Source: Cryptomeria japonica (Eukaryota > Streptophyta > Pinopsida > Cupressales > Cupressaceae). From it: a DNA stretch of 64,000 bases. A program made the translations under genes and the position numbers. Below, piece by piece: positions 46,217 through 58,240 of the stretch; positions within the stretch are counted from its first letter, which is position 1, and each line of letters starts with the position of its first letter. A model generated the notes under the pieces. It saw nothing but the letters and a program-made list of their open reading frames with translations. It searched no databases and was not told the DNA's origin. The stretch is from positions 336,318,793-336,382,792 of the forward strand of contig NC_081408.1 in NCBI RefSeq assembly GCF_030272615.1. The letters are read 5' to 3'.

Positions 46217-46630
46217 TATGTGTTTAGATGTTGTTTACATATGGCTTTTCTTTCTTTATCATTTGTTGTCAATAGTAAATATATCATTTGGTTTTTAAAT
46301 TTATTCATCAAGTTGTGAGTCGGCATAGGCATGAATAAAACAAACAGAAATATTACGTCAAGTGTGGTTATTGTCATGTCTTGTAAATTGAAATGATTTA
46401 TATTGCTTTCTTTTATAGGAAACTAAGAAAGATTAAGTAATTTTTAGAGTAAACCAATTTATGTTTTGATATGTAAAGGAAAATTTAGGAAAATAATATT
46501 TTAGATAGGCATTGGGAAATGTGACAAGAAACTAAAAAAAACATATATATATTCTAATTTAGTTGGAATAAATTATTGGAATTTTCTACTATTCTCTCTT
46601 TATTTTTATCTTTAATTATATGAATATTTA
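46217..46630. other. non-coding junction between copy B and a copia fragment
   Basis: AT-rich sequence with no domain. It could contain the 3' LTR of the following copia fragment, but no matching partner LTR was identified. Confidence 0.4.
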
Positions 46631-48091
46631 TAGCATGCAAACTTTTTTTTCAAATATTTGAATTTTTCCTTTCTTAAAGCTTTCATGAATGTGTCTACTA
46701 ATTGATCTTTGGATCTATAGTACTCTAACTTGATTTCTCCATTTTTTACCAACACTCAAATAAAATGACATCTACAAACAATATGTTTGCTCCTTTTATG
46801 AAAGAAATGATTCTTTGATAGTGAAATTGCTAACTTATTATCGCAATAGATTGATGTTGGCTCCTTTTGATCATGTGTTAAATCCATACAAAAATTTAAC
46901 ATCCATGCTACTTGACATGCTACTAATGTACCTATTATATATTATGTTTATGTGGATGAGATTGTCACCATAGATTGTTTATTTGATGCCCATCCCACAA
47001 TTGATTTACCAAAGTATAATACATATCCTGATGTACTCTTCCAATCATCTACACTCGCAAAATCACTATCTATATATCAAATCAACTCAAAATAATTTAT
47101 TGTGAAATACAATATCTCATAATCTATAGTCCTTGCAATATACTTCAATATTCTTCTTCCATCTTGCTAAATTGAAATCCTGGATGAGCCCATGATTCTA
47201 TATATCGAACTCCATACATAATATCTAGTCTGGTTGTTGTGAGATACATCAAATTTCCAACAAGTTTTCTAAATATAGATGCATCAATATAGGATGTTGT
47301 GTCTTCTTTGTTGAGTTTTGTACTTGTTTCTATAAGAGTAGATGTTGGATTGTAATTTATCATTCTAAACCTCTTCAATACATCATTTGCATATTTACAT
47401 TGACAAATAAAAATTCTTTTATTATTTTGTATGACTTCAATTCCAAGAAAAATTGTCATTAATTTCACAAATTCGTCATCTTAAATTCCTTTTTTATAGT
47501 TGATTTAAACATGTCTACAGTCAAATTTCCAATAAATATCAAATCATCAAAATATAAACAAAACTTTGTGTATAGTGTAAGTAAATTTGCTTCTTCTGCA
47601 AAATCCATTATTCACCATGTATGAGCTTATTCGACTATACTACATTCTAGGTTCTTGCTTAACTCCATGAATTACCCTTTACAACCTATATAGCTTGTCT
47701 TCATATTATTTTACCTCATATCCTAGTGATTGTTGCACATAAACTTCTTCATATAGAAAACCATTCAAGAATGTTGATTTGTCATCCATTTAGTAGACCT
47801 TCCAATTGTTGTGAGATGCAATAGCTAATACCATTCTAACAATATCAAGTCTCACTATATGTGTAACTGTTTCATTATAAATCAATACCATATTGTTGTT
47901 CAAATCCATTAGCTACTAGCCTTACCTTATACTTTTCTATGTATCTCCATTTTCATTAATATTAGTCTTGTAAATCATTTCACACCTATGCATTATTTTC
48001 CTTTAGGCAAATCTACTAGCTCTCATGTGTCAATATTTTCAATAGATTCCATTTCTTCATTCATTACATTAACCAAATTTTATTCCTTAAT
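46631..48091 (-). pseudogene. copia RT/RNase H fragment (left part, split by a LINE-like insert)
   Basis: The minus-strand frame at 47145-47468 matches copia RT: a LGIEVIQNNKRIFICQCKYA stretch, then a LVGNLMYLTTTRLDIMYGV stretch. On either side, interrupted frames cover the RNase H (46640-47100) and the upstream RT with LVDLPKGK-type text near 48010. The related element at 51002-55832 shows the same order with better preservation. Confidence 0.8.
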
Positions 48092-50000
48092 AACATTCGC
48101 AAAGTATACAAATTTAACTTTAATGGAGAGAAGAGGCAAGAGTGGGAGGACGGGAAGCACTAGCGTTTCTAGTGACTTTGCAGAGGCGGTAGACGATGGA
48201 GATGATGATGGCAAGGAGGCGTTGGCATTTTTATGCTTGTTTTTCTTCCCCATGTTGGTGTGCTTTGCAGGAGTGTGTATTTCCTATTGGGGTGTGTTGC
48301 ATGAGGGTTTTCTCTCCATTGGGTTTGAGCATTGTGTCGGGAGGATGGAGGATGTGGCTTTCTTCATGGTGGAGTCTCCAATTTCTGTCTGTAGCATGCA
48401 GTGGATGGCAAGACCTATTGTCTCCTTGTGGGGTTCTACGTGTAATCTTTTGGATCATGTGTGCCCCTATTTGGGGTTTCTGACCATCTTGGGTATTTTT
48501 CCTTCTCTTTCTTCGGTGCCATCCCTTCGAGGTTTTGTGGGGCTCGATGTTTTTGTTGGCGCTTCTTGGGGTTCTTCTGGTGTTTGGTGTCGTCTTTGCG
48601 CCTGGGATGAGCTCTTTGTTGTGTTGGGGGTTCTTTTATCCTCTTTTCTTTGGTCATTGTTCATATATGATTTCATCCCTCTATGGTGGGGTTGTTTCAT
48701 TTCTCTGGCTCTTTGGTTGTGGAGGAGGGTCAGGCTGTGGTTTCCTTGTCACTTCTTCTCTCTCTTTGTTTTTCCTCAAGAGGTGGATGGAGTTCCTTTT
48801 GAGGTTGTGAAAGGTTTTATGGTTGTCACTATTAGAGAATTTTTTGGTCTCTAGTTTTCTCTTCTTATGGTGGTTGTGTGTCTCATGACCTTCTGCACCT
48901 TGTGATTGTTTCTTTGGCTTTATTCCCCTACGGAGGTGGGGTTTTTGGTAGAGTATTTTGACTTGGTGTTTGAAGTGTTTGTTGCTTGCCATTTCTTTAA
49001 GATTTTGGGAGCCTTTTGAAAACCCATCTCTCTTGCTATTCTATTTCTATCTCAGCATCTTTGATCTTCCTTGGTTCAGCCTATTGAGGTGGCCCTTTCT
49101 TCTATTGAGGTGGAGATGGTTTGTTCCGAGGATGACCTTCCTTCTATAGAGGTGGAGTTGGGTGTTGTGTTTGTTTTTAGGAGCTACTGGAGATTTTTGG
49201 TTGCTTAGTTGTGGAGTGGCAATTTGGCTAATAACAAGCTGAAGGTTTGGGGAGCCTTTCAAAATCCTTTGATCTCATACTATGTTTGTAAGAATATCTA
49301 CAAGAATCTGGTTGGTGTTGAAATCTATGTCATGTGTAGGCTCCTTTTTGCAAGGTTTCTGGTTAACAGAGTTAGTCAAAACCCTTATGGTTTGCCTTGC
49401 AGGTGATCCCTATCTCTCTGATCTCAGCTAAGGGAGCCTTATTTAAACCTTTTTCTGGTTGTGGGAGCCTTATAAAACCTACTTTCATGGTTGGGGGAGC
49501 CTGGAAAAACCCCATGTATCTTATGTTTTCTAGGGATAGACTGGATGCTGAAAGTTTTCAAAGGCTTGGTTTGGCCAGTTCTTGTTTTTGGTTAGGTCCA
49601 AGTCTTTGTTGTGGCCTAGCGAAGTTGTGACAGGTTATGTGAACCTGTGAAAACCCTTATTGTTGGTTGAGAGTGCCTAATATACCCTCGATCTATGTTT
49701 TCTTTCCAGTGTATGCTATTTGTTCTACCAGCCTAATCTGTAATGTTGTAGTCCCAATGTTTGGTTAGTGTTTGGTGTGTGGTAGGTGTGGTATTTGTAT
49801 TTTTCTATCTTTTGAAACCTTTGTTATGGGATCTGGATGCCCATAAGTCCAGAAGGTTTCAGTTCCTTTCTAAAATTTGTGGTTTGCTGCCAAGTAGTCC
49901 AGTTTATTTTTTGTGGGCATCTCTTTGATGTAAAGGGTTTTGGGGTCCCTTCAAAACTTGTTTTACCCTAATCAAAAACATTCTCAAAGTATACAAGTTC
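48092..50000 (+). mobile_element. LINE-like insert with 3' UTR repeats and ~23-bp target-site duplication
   Basis: AACATTCGCAAAGTATACAA (48092-48111) and AACATTCTCAAAGTATACAA (49977-49996) flank it, a long direct repeat with one difference in the first 20 bases. The insert ends GGGGTCCCTTCAAAACTTG, then TTTTACCCTAATCAAAAA, resembling the tail of the LINE at 30.5 kb. The open frame 47988-48854 and others inside have no recognisable RT or endonuclease, so this is a 5'-truncated copy that is mostly 3' UTR. A GGGAGCCTT...AAACC motif recurs several times between 49007 and 49520. Confidence 0.7.
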
Positions 50001-50335
50001 ACGAGAAAATTAAGAAAAGATTGATTTCAAATCTATTCCATCTTCTTGATCATAAATTTCTTTCAAAATTTATTTTTCTTACTTCTGATTCTTGATCTTG
50101 ATGATGCAAGTGTAGGATTAGAATCGTTACTTACTTGTGAATGAGGAGATGAATCGCTTGATGAATCACCTTGCTCAATATTTATTTCTAAATTTTCTCC
50201 TTGTGGAATTCTTGATGGAGTATCCTCTTGCATACTATATTGATCTCCTTGACTTCCTTGATCTTTTCCTTCTTCACTATGAGGTATTACTGCATCATGC
50301 ACCCCTTGCCATAGTCGGGATAGAATCATTGGCTA
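50001..50335 (-). pseudogene. copia integrase-RT linker fragment (right part of the split element)
   Basis: The minus-strand frame 50063-50329 is Ser, Asp, Glu and Gln-rich (a SSSDSSPHSQVSNDSNPT-like stretch), as in the linker between copia integrase and RT. It continues the fragment at 46631-48091 across the LINE-like insert. Similarity ends abruptly at about 50335. Confidence 0.6.
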
Positions 50336-51001
50336 TTAGTGCTAATGAAGTTTCCAATCAAATTAGAAAATGGGGAATCTATAGGGATCGATGCTACACT
50401 TTTTATGCTAGTGGGTTGTCATATATTGAAGTGAAAAAAAAAACATCAATAAAGCACAAATATGTGCTCTTTTTATTAACCCCAAAATACGTGAGACATT
50501 ATCTCTTAATTCAAAGAGGTTTCCTATACACTGGTGTAGCCATTTTCCAATGAAAAATGCTTTTTGGGATAGGTGGTGGATGGTCTTTGACCAACCACCC
50601 TGTAATAATTTTGAGGTTCCATTATATTTTTTGAGGAAACAATATTGTGAGTTTATCCTAAATGAGTGGTTGAACTATATTGATATGAGCGAGTTCCAGG
50701 GTAGAGGTGGAGGCTCTACCTAAGATAGACCTGGATCCTAGAGGGTACTAAACCCCAAAAGTTGCATCCCCCTAGCACCAAAACCTGTGGTCCATGCCAT
50801 GATCCTAGTAGCTCTAAAAGAGACAATGGAGCTAAAGACTCTTCAGGCAGCCACTGCATTGACCGATGTTATCATTCAGCATGGCAGACACTTATCACAC
50901 CCTCTTGGCCCCAACAATGATGCAATAGTTGAGCCATCTAGCCTTGGTGAGCCCATTCATCATGCATATCCAAGTTGTTTAGGTAGATGCTCTGAGATGG
51001 A
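50336..51001 (+). other. unrecognised coding-like stretch between two copia pieces
   Basis: The frame on the + strand reads KNAFWDRWWMVFDQ, then a FEVPLYFLRKQYCEFILNEW stretch, a stop, and then the frame at 50787-51026 (LNPKSCIPLAPKPVVHAMIL, then a TALTDVIIQHGRHLSHPL stretch). The last codons run into the LTR remnant that starts at 51002. Amino-acid composition looks protein-like, but I do not recognise the family. It may be a host gene or mobile-element fragment caught between insertions. Confidence 0.35.
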
Positions 51002-51149
51002 TGTTGAGAATGGTGAAGATGAGTGATAAACTAATTGTCTTGCACCCAAACTTTTCATGTTGAGGAGGACATGCAAATTAATTTTTATCGATTTGCATAT
51101 CAAGAAATTATTCTTCTAACATTCATCCTTAATTTCTACCACTAACAAT

Positions 51150-52780
51150 TTTAGCTTTGAAATTATTCCTAAATTTTCTCATAAATATTGAAATTTTTCT
51201 ATGCGTAGTTCTTTAGTAAAAATATCAGCTAACTGATCTTGAGATCTACATAATTCAAGATGGATTTGTCCATTATTGACTAGTTCTCTGATGAAGTGAT
51301 ATCTTGTATCAATGTGCTTGCTCTTTTGGTGAAATATATGATTCTTTGATAGTGCAATTACTAATTTGTTGTCACAAAATACTGGCGTAGGATCCTCTTG
51401 TGCTTACAATAGATCCTTCAATATTTTCCTCATCTATATTCATGTTGTTGATGTGGCTGCTACATATTCAACTTCAACTGATAAAAGTGTGACTATAGGT
51501 TACTTGTTTGATGCCCATGAGATTGCACCTGTACTACAATGAAAGATATATCCAGAAGTGATCTTCCTATCAACAATGTTACCTACAAAATCACTGTCAA
51601 TATAACCAATCAGATCATACTCATAAGTGTTGGAATATAAAATTCCATATCCCTTGGTTCCTACAACATATATCAATATCCTCTTTCTAACTTGTCAATG
51701 TGAGTCTTTTCGTGAATCCATAAATCTTGATATTAAACTAACACCATACATGATGTTTGGCCTTGTAGCTGTGAGAAACATGAGACTTCCAACAAGCCTC
51801 TTAAACAAATTTGGATCAAAATTTGACCCCTTGTCCTCTTTTCTTAATTTTGTTCCTATTGCGGCTAGAGTTGGTGTTGGTTTAGAGTTCAACATATTAA
51901 AATTCCTCAATACATCCTTGGTATACTTAGATTGATAAATAAAAATTCCTTTATCAGATTGAACAATTTCAATGCTTAAGAAATATCTCATTAATTCCAA
52001 ATCTATCATTTCAAATTCCTTCATCATTGCTGATTTAAAAGTGTCTACAGACAAATTTCCTGTGAAAATCAAATCAACAACATATAAGAACACAATCAAA
52101 ATCTAACCTTCTTTGTTAATCTTTGTGTATAGAGTGGGCTCATTACTACTTCTACTAAAACCATTGCTTGTCATGCAGAAATCAATCCTGATATACCATG
52201 CTCTAGGTGCCTATTTGAGACCATAGAGCACCTTCTTCAATCTATAGACCTTGTCTTCATGTCCATGCACTTCATAACCTAGTGGTTGTTTCACATACAC
52301 TTCTTCTAGATAACCATTCAAAAATGTAGATTTAATATCCATTTGAAAAACTTTCCAATTATTTTTAGTAGTTATTTCTAAAACCATTCTAACTATATCA
52401 AGCCTAGAAATTAGTGCAAATGTTTCAATATAATCAATTCCATGTTGTTGTGCATAACCATTTTCTACTAATCTAGCTTTATATTTATCAATGTCACATT
52501 CTGCATTAAATTTGGATTTATAAACCCATTTGACACCAATGCAGTCTTTACCTTCAGGTAGATCCACAAACTCCCAAGTCTGATTTCTTTCAATGGAATC
52601 AATTTCTTCATCCATGGCCTTGATCCAATTTTCCTCCTTAACTAATTCAAGGCACATAAGATCACAAGAGAATAAAGAAAAATTTGAACTCAAATCCAAG
52701 CATTCTTCACCTTGTTCATATATCTCTTTCAATCTTCTCATTTTCTTACCTTTTGATTTAGAAAATTTAGGAGTTGTCAC
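51150..52780 (-). pseudogene. copia reverse transcriptase and RNase H (broken, YVDD changed to YVVD)
   Basis: 52211-52780 has the RT N-terminus: a WIKAMDEEIDSIERNQTWEF stretch, a GVKWVYKSKFNAECDIDKYK stretch, an FQMDIKSTFLNGYLEEVYVK stretch. A stop separates it from 51695-52099, where the catalytic site reads YVVDLIFTGN instead of YVDD, followed by LVGSLMFLTATRPNIMYGVS. RNase H continues degraded to about 51150. Confidence 0.85.
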
Positions 52781-52849
52781 ATTACCTTATTTTGGAGTGG
52801 GATGCTTTGCATGTCTTGATGATTGACCTTGCACAAGATTTCTTGGTGG

Positions 52850-53949
52850 AGTGCTTAGTCCTATTTGATGTGGTTGAACAAATAGTTGTTCTTGTTCTTC
52901 TTCATTATTTGGTATTGGTGCTCCAATTGTGACTGGTCTATTAATATTTCAATCCCATGCTTCTTCCTCCTTAAATATGACATCCCTGTTATTAATCATC
53001 TTCTTGGAAGCTGGGTTATATAATCTGTAAGCTTTTGACTACTCACTATAACCAATAAAAATACATTTTTCACTCTTATCATCCATTTTTCTCCTTATTT
53101 CAGCTGGAACTAAAACATATGCAACACATCCAAAGATTCTAAGATGAGATCGAAAATGTTTCTTATCACTTCATGCTTCTTGAGGGATTATGTATTTAAC
53201 ACTCTTCATGGGGCTTCTATTCAGAATGTATACGACACATGCTACTGCTTCAGCCCAAAAATCATTAGATAAATTTTTAGCTTTTAGCATACTCCTTGCC
53301 ATCTCCATTATGGTTCTAGTTTTCCTCTCTTCTACACCATTTTGTTGTGGTGTGCACCTTGTTGTGAATTATTTCTTGATCCCCCGATCTCTGCAAAAAT
53401 CCAAAAATTCATTAGAACTATATTCACCACATCTATTAGATCGAAGTACCTTGATGAAGAGTCCACTTTATTTTTCTACCATTCATTTGAACTCCTTAAA
53501 TTTATAGAAAGTGTCACACTTCTCCTTCAAAAAATGTATCCAATTTTTCTTGCTGAAATCATCAATAAATGTCAAATAATATAGACTTTCTCCTAAATAT
53601 GGGGTTTTCATTGGGCCACATATATCAGTGCAGACTAGCTCAAAGGTACTCTTGCTCTATTTGAACTTCCTATAGGAAATCTTTCTCTATGTTTTTTTGT
53701 CATTATACAACTTTCACAAGAATTAGTAGGTTGTATGATAGGTGCCAAACCTTTTACCATATTCTTTCTTTGGAATAAGCTCAAGCCATCCAAATTAAGG
53801 TGTCTATACCTCAAATGCCAGAGCCATGTCTGGTCTAAAATTTCTGCATTAAAATTAGCTTCCTCTATTCCATACTTTTGAAGGGGAAACATCTGTTTCT
53901 TGGTCATTTGAACCTTGGCAATCAACCCGTCATTAGGATTTCTATCCAA
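52850..53949 (-). pseudogene. copia integrase (broken)
   Basis: 53635-53949 reads WHLRYRHLNLDGLSLFQRKN, then SCESCIMTKKHRERFPIG, the HHCC zinc-binding region (one His of WHxRxGH reads as in the family, with Gly changed to Arg). The core, in frames through 53100-53600 with stops, corresponds to the catalytic domain. The C-terminal GYSEYSK-like part lies near 53030-53060. Confidence 0.75.
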
Positions 53950-54027
53950 AATTATGCAAACATCATTATTAAAGAGAACTTTGTATCCTTTTTAAATTAA
54001 TTGACCAACACTCATTAGATTGTGTTT

Positions 54028-54252
54028 TTATCCATGCACATAATAAACATTAGGAATAAACCTTTTTTCTCCATTTTTAGTCAACATAATTATTACACCT
54101 TTCCCCATTACAGATACTACAGTATCATTTCCCAATTTTATTTCAGATTTCACATAATCATCCAAATTAGAAAATAGTTTTCTATTACCAGTCATGTGGC
54201 TAATACAGCCACTATCTAAAAACCATACATCCTTATATCTTTCTTGTGCCAC
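54028..54252 (-). pseudogene. copia aspartic protease segment
   Basis: The frame reads VWFLDSGCISHMTGNRKLFS, then a VKSEIKLGNDTVVSVMGKG stretch. The DSG catalytic motif and the following HMTG are intact. Downstream it runs into the GAG-pre-integrase region. Confidence 0.85.
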
Positions 54253-54254
54253 AT

Positions 54255-55300
54255 TGCATGTTATAAATAAACTGCCTGAATTATTATCAGATACATGTAA
54301 ATATTTTTCTCTAGGTTTCTCAAATTTTTCTTGTTTCTTTCTACATTCATATGCAAAATGACCATATTTCTTACAATAATAGCATTGAATATTGGATTTA
54401 TCAAACCTTTATCATTGTTCTTGAGATTTGTTTTACCTCATCCTCTATTATTGAAACTACGATTGGACTCATTGATCCTTTCTCCTTGATCTGTATTCAT
54501 CTATCCACCTCTGCCTCTTCCTCTTCCTCTGAAATTTGATCTTCATCTTCCTCTACTTGATGAACCCTGTGCTATGAGAGCATTCTCAAAAGAGGTATTA
54601 TTATTTCTATTCAATATTGATTCATGTTCCAATTTAAAGAATCCATTAACTCATCTACTAATAAATGTGACAAATCTTTTGATTCTTCAATTGCTACAAC
54701 TATAGAGTCAAATTTACTAGGCAAGCTCTTGAGAATTTTTTCTCACTTTTTTATCTCTTAATTCTTCTCCATTAGATATAATTTGATTCATAACATTCAA
54801 TACTTTATTCATAAATTGGTCTACAAACTCAAATTCTTTCGTTTGCAAATTTTTAAAATTTCTCCTAAGAGATTGTAATTTAGCCACTTTCACCTTTGTA
54901 TTACGTTGACAAGATGTCTCTAGAATCTCCCATGCTTTCTTGGATCTCGTTGTTGTTTAAATATTAGGAAATATTGACTCGTCCATTGCTTGTTGAATTA
55001 AAAATAGGGCTTTTGCATCCTTTTTTCTATTATCTCTAAGCTGATCTTTTTCTACCTGTTGTAATCTTTGATAATCTGCTTCATCCTATGGTTTTGCAAA
55101 GCCTTTCTCTACCAAATCCCAAATATCTTTTGAGAAAAACAAATTCTTCATTATAATTTCCCAAAACTCATCATTCTTACCAATCAAGATTGGAATTCGA
55201 GGCCGAATGTGAGAATTATTTGTTTTCGTGACTTGCTACAGCAATCTCCTTTCTCTCTCAGAAAAATGTTGCACTAAAAAAAAATCTTAGATCTGCATAA
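54255..55300 (-). pseudogene. copia gag region with zinc knuckle (degraded)
   Basis: Minus-strand text with several stops. Near 54320-54400 it reads IQCYYCKKYGHFAYEC, a complete CCHC knuckle, after Arg/Gly-rich sequence (about 54480-54560). The upstream part (54600-55260) corresponds to the UBN2-like Gag body but is broken by frameshifts. Confidence 0.75.
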
Positions 55301-55832
55301 ACATTTAACCTTGTCTCTGATACCAAAATTGAAGGCAAAAATGAAAAACATAACAAAAAATAAAACTAAAAACAAACATTCTACAAAACAAAACTCATAT
55401 TGCTACAGCAAATAGAAAAATAATATTTTTATTAATCATGCTTCAAAATTGATTACATTATCCTTAAATTTATAGAGAATTCATAATCCCTCTAGAATAT
55501 CTAACTATCACATAACAAAATACATGAGGAAATAATTAAATGCAAACTAAATGTAAAATAACTTATTAGCACAAATGGTGGGCTTAACATGCAAAACTAA
55601 TCACTACATATCTTTTATGGTGTTGGACATTTAAACTAACTGTTCTAGCATGGCATGCATGCGTGGATAGAAGCCTAGCCATGATTTTATTACATACATA
55701 AAAAATAAACTATTTCATGTTGAGAATGGTGGAGATATGTGATAAACTATCTTGCAACTAAACTTTTCATGTTGAGGAGGACATGCAAATCAGTTTTATC
55801 AATTTGCATGTGGATAAATTATTCTTCTAACA

Positions 55833-56067
55833 ACTATGTCATTATGGGGGAGGATGAAATATAGAGAATGATAGAAGAGGTAAAGAACTTCCCCGAAAGG
55901 AGGGCAGATGAAAAAACAGTCACTGTTAAAAAAAATAGTAATTATTGAGGATGTTAAGAGGGCTAATACTAGAGATAGAGGATATAATCTTTGTGTTTCC
56001 CGTGTGTTTTTCAAAATGTATAAGCAGAGATTTGGAAGTTTCTATTCTATTGAAAGGGGTTCAAAGG
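55833..56067 (+). pseudogene. DUF4220/DUF594 copy C, middle part
   Basis: It matches copy A 7862-8119: a KKIVIIEDVKRAN stretch, TRDRGYNLCVSRVFFKMYKQ (A: a DRGYELCLSHALFKMYKR block) and RFGSFYS. Frame breaks lie between 55833 and 55908. It is cut on the left by the copia LTR and on the right by a small LTR element. Confidence 0.85.
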
Positions 56068-57404
56068 TGTTAGTGCATGCAATAGTTTGGTGCCCGTGAT
56101 TTATGGGAAACTTGTGTTCCACCGTAACTGGCACTCATGCATTCCTAGATTTGCATTAGCTAACCATGGAGTGAATTGTTAAACTCTACATCTTCCTCAT
56201 AGTTTTAGTTTAACTCTTCATGCATATCCTCTAGTTTATGATTCCATCATAATTTCAGTTCTTTTGGTGGTTCATTCTTTGTATAAAATCATTCTTTCAG
56301 CATATTGTAAAATACACAATGAATTAATATAATTTCATTCTTGCAGCTCGGTTTTTCTTCTCTGTTTTTTCTGCAAGTTTGTCTTCTTTTTCCAGCTAGA
56401 TCTGTATTTTGCTATGTAGAAAATTTAACATGGTATCAGAGCCTAAGAGCTAGGAGGAAAGACAAATTATTTGCAGGCAGATTTATGAAGAATCGAAGCT
56501 AACGTAAACCTTTGTTCACGAGCCTTGCCTTCATCTTCTCCTTTGTGACACATCATTTCAGTGGACCTATCTTGTTTCTCCTTTTTCATATTATATTGGA
56601 GATTTTATACTGTTAGTGCTAATACTTCTTGGTTTTGTTCCAAGTTTAATCAGTTCACGGTTGGCACTTGTATTTTCGACTAGCAGCTTCTTCTTGCATG
56701 GTTGAGTAGTGTCATTGGGGTCACTCATGCAGATTCATGTGCCACGAGCATCTTTGAATGTTAGATGTTTTGCCTTTGTTTGTGATCTGGTTATTATTCG
56801 AGTAGTGTCACTGAGGGAAATCATGTAGATTATTGATCTTGATCATCATCTTGGCTTGTGAGGAGGTTCTTCATTCAGCACTCTCATGGTCATCATTTGA
56901 CAATTGTCCACATTGTTCTTGTATCACAAAGGATATTCTTCTGCACTTAATATAGTTGCATCTCTTGTAATTTCGAGGGGGTTGTTTATTCCCACTGGGT
57001 TTTCCCTCTTTCCTCTTTCCTTTCATTACGTTTATCTCTCCTTAATTAGAATTAAGGGGGGGTGTTAGTGCATGCAACAGTTTGGTGCTCATGATTTACG
57101 CGAAACTTGTGTTCCACTATAACCGGCACTCATGCATTGCTAGATTTGTGTCAGCTAACAAAAGAGTGCATTGTTAAACTCTACATCTTCCTCGTAATTT
57201 CAGTTTAACTCTTCATGCATATCCTCTAGTTTATGGTTCCACCATAATTTCAGTTCTTTTGGTGGTTCATTCTTTGTATAAAATCATTCTTTCAACATAT
57301 TGTAAAACACATAATGAATTAATATAATTTCATTCTTGTAGCTCTATTTTTCTTCTCTATTTTGTCTACAAGTTTGTCTTCTTTTTCCAGCTAATTTTAA
57401 AGAA
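56063..57404 (+). mobile_element. small non-autonomous LTR retrotransposon (~1.33 kb) inside copy C
   Basis: LTRs are 56068-56430 and 57063-57399, both starting TGTTAGTGCATGCAA. The second LTR lacks about 24 bp near its 3' end. The primer-binding site TGGTATCAGAGC directly follows the first LTR (56431-56442), and the purine tract AATTAAGGGGGGG directly precedes the second. AAAGG and AAAGA flank the element. The interior of about 620 bp has no gag or pol. It interrupts copy C exactly between sequences contiguous in copy A (near 8119). Confidence 0.88.
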
Positions 57405-58240
57405 GGAGGCCAGAGCTTTTTGGGTTAACCTTAGTGGAGGAGAGGCATTTAGAAATGTAGAGATGGAGTTAAAATTCATGTATGATGCAGTCTTCTCTAG
57501 GTACAACAATACATGGTTCCCTAAGTGGGGGATGATACAAAAATTTCTCAATATCATTCTCATTGGAGCAATCGAGTGTCTAATTTTAAGAGAAAGAGAA
57601 TATAGACAAGCACTACGGATAGTGACATACGTTGTGGTTTCAGCAACACTTGTGGTTGAGGTCTTTCTGTTATGGCAATTTATAGTGTCTAACTAGACCA
57701 GGTCCATCTAATTTATGCTTATGTTGTGGAATATAGGTGTTGAGAAAGCCATATCATTGGGTGGTGCAGATTGAAGGTGATAAAGATTGATATGAGTGTG
57801 CTAGGTACGTTTGGTAATTTTATTGGAGAAAACAAATATTGAAGCAATTAAATTTTGCAACATTGTCTAATGGAGACTTGGCTTAATAGGTGTCCTCTAA
57901 TGTGCAAGATGGCTAGACTTTTACCAAAGCCAAACAATTTTATTGTAAGTTGGTACATCAAATTAAGGCATACCCATATAGGAGCATGTTGAAGATGGTC
58001 TCAAAGGCTTCATCTTTTAAATCCTCAAAGATGTATATTATGAAGAGTGCAAGCAAAATATTTACAACTTTGAGAAGAATCTATTTCGAGGAGAATCTGA
58101 AATCCTAAATATCTTCGAGTTGCATGGCAATTTGGAGGAGTTTATTTTGATGTGGCATATAGCTACCACTTTATGTGACTCGCAAAGAGAATCACATAAA
58201 TAAATTGATAAATAATTGTCCTAAAAGATTGAGTCTGAAG
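57400..58240 (+). pseudogene. DUF4220/DUF594 copy C, 3' part
   Basis: It follows copy A from about 8120: ARAFWVNLSGGEAFRNVEME, a LKFMYDAVFSRYN block, then a stop TAG at 57694-57696 where copy A has TGG (SDW). It then continues through broken frames to WHIATTLCDSQRES (A: WHIATTLCDRKRRE). Similarity ends near 58240, before the DUF594 core and the coiled coil, at the next LTR. Confidence 0.85.

Larger units (their letters stand above)
51002..55832 (-). mobile_element. Ty1/copia element, left LTR truncated, inserted in copy C
   Basis: The right (5') LTR is 55330-55832; its end TTATTCTTCTAACA is repeated at 51108-51121. The left LTR keeps only about 120 bp (51002-51121) and is cut at its outer side. 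The primer-binding site TTGGTATCAGAG lies on the minus strand at 55315-55326. Coding order on the minus strand is gag, protease, integrase, RT, RNase H. Copy C resumes at 55833 at the position matching copy A 7862. No 5' part of copy C is found on the left, so that side has been deleted or rearranged. Confidence 0.88.

Noticed and set aside
47988-48854. 288-codon frame with many hydrophobic and Trp residues
   Set aside because: It begins in the copia fragment, crosses the LINE-like insertion border, and has no domain; it results from GT-rich 3' UTR sequence.
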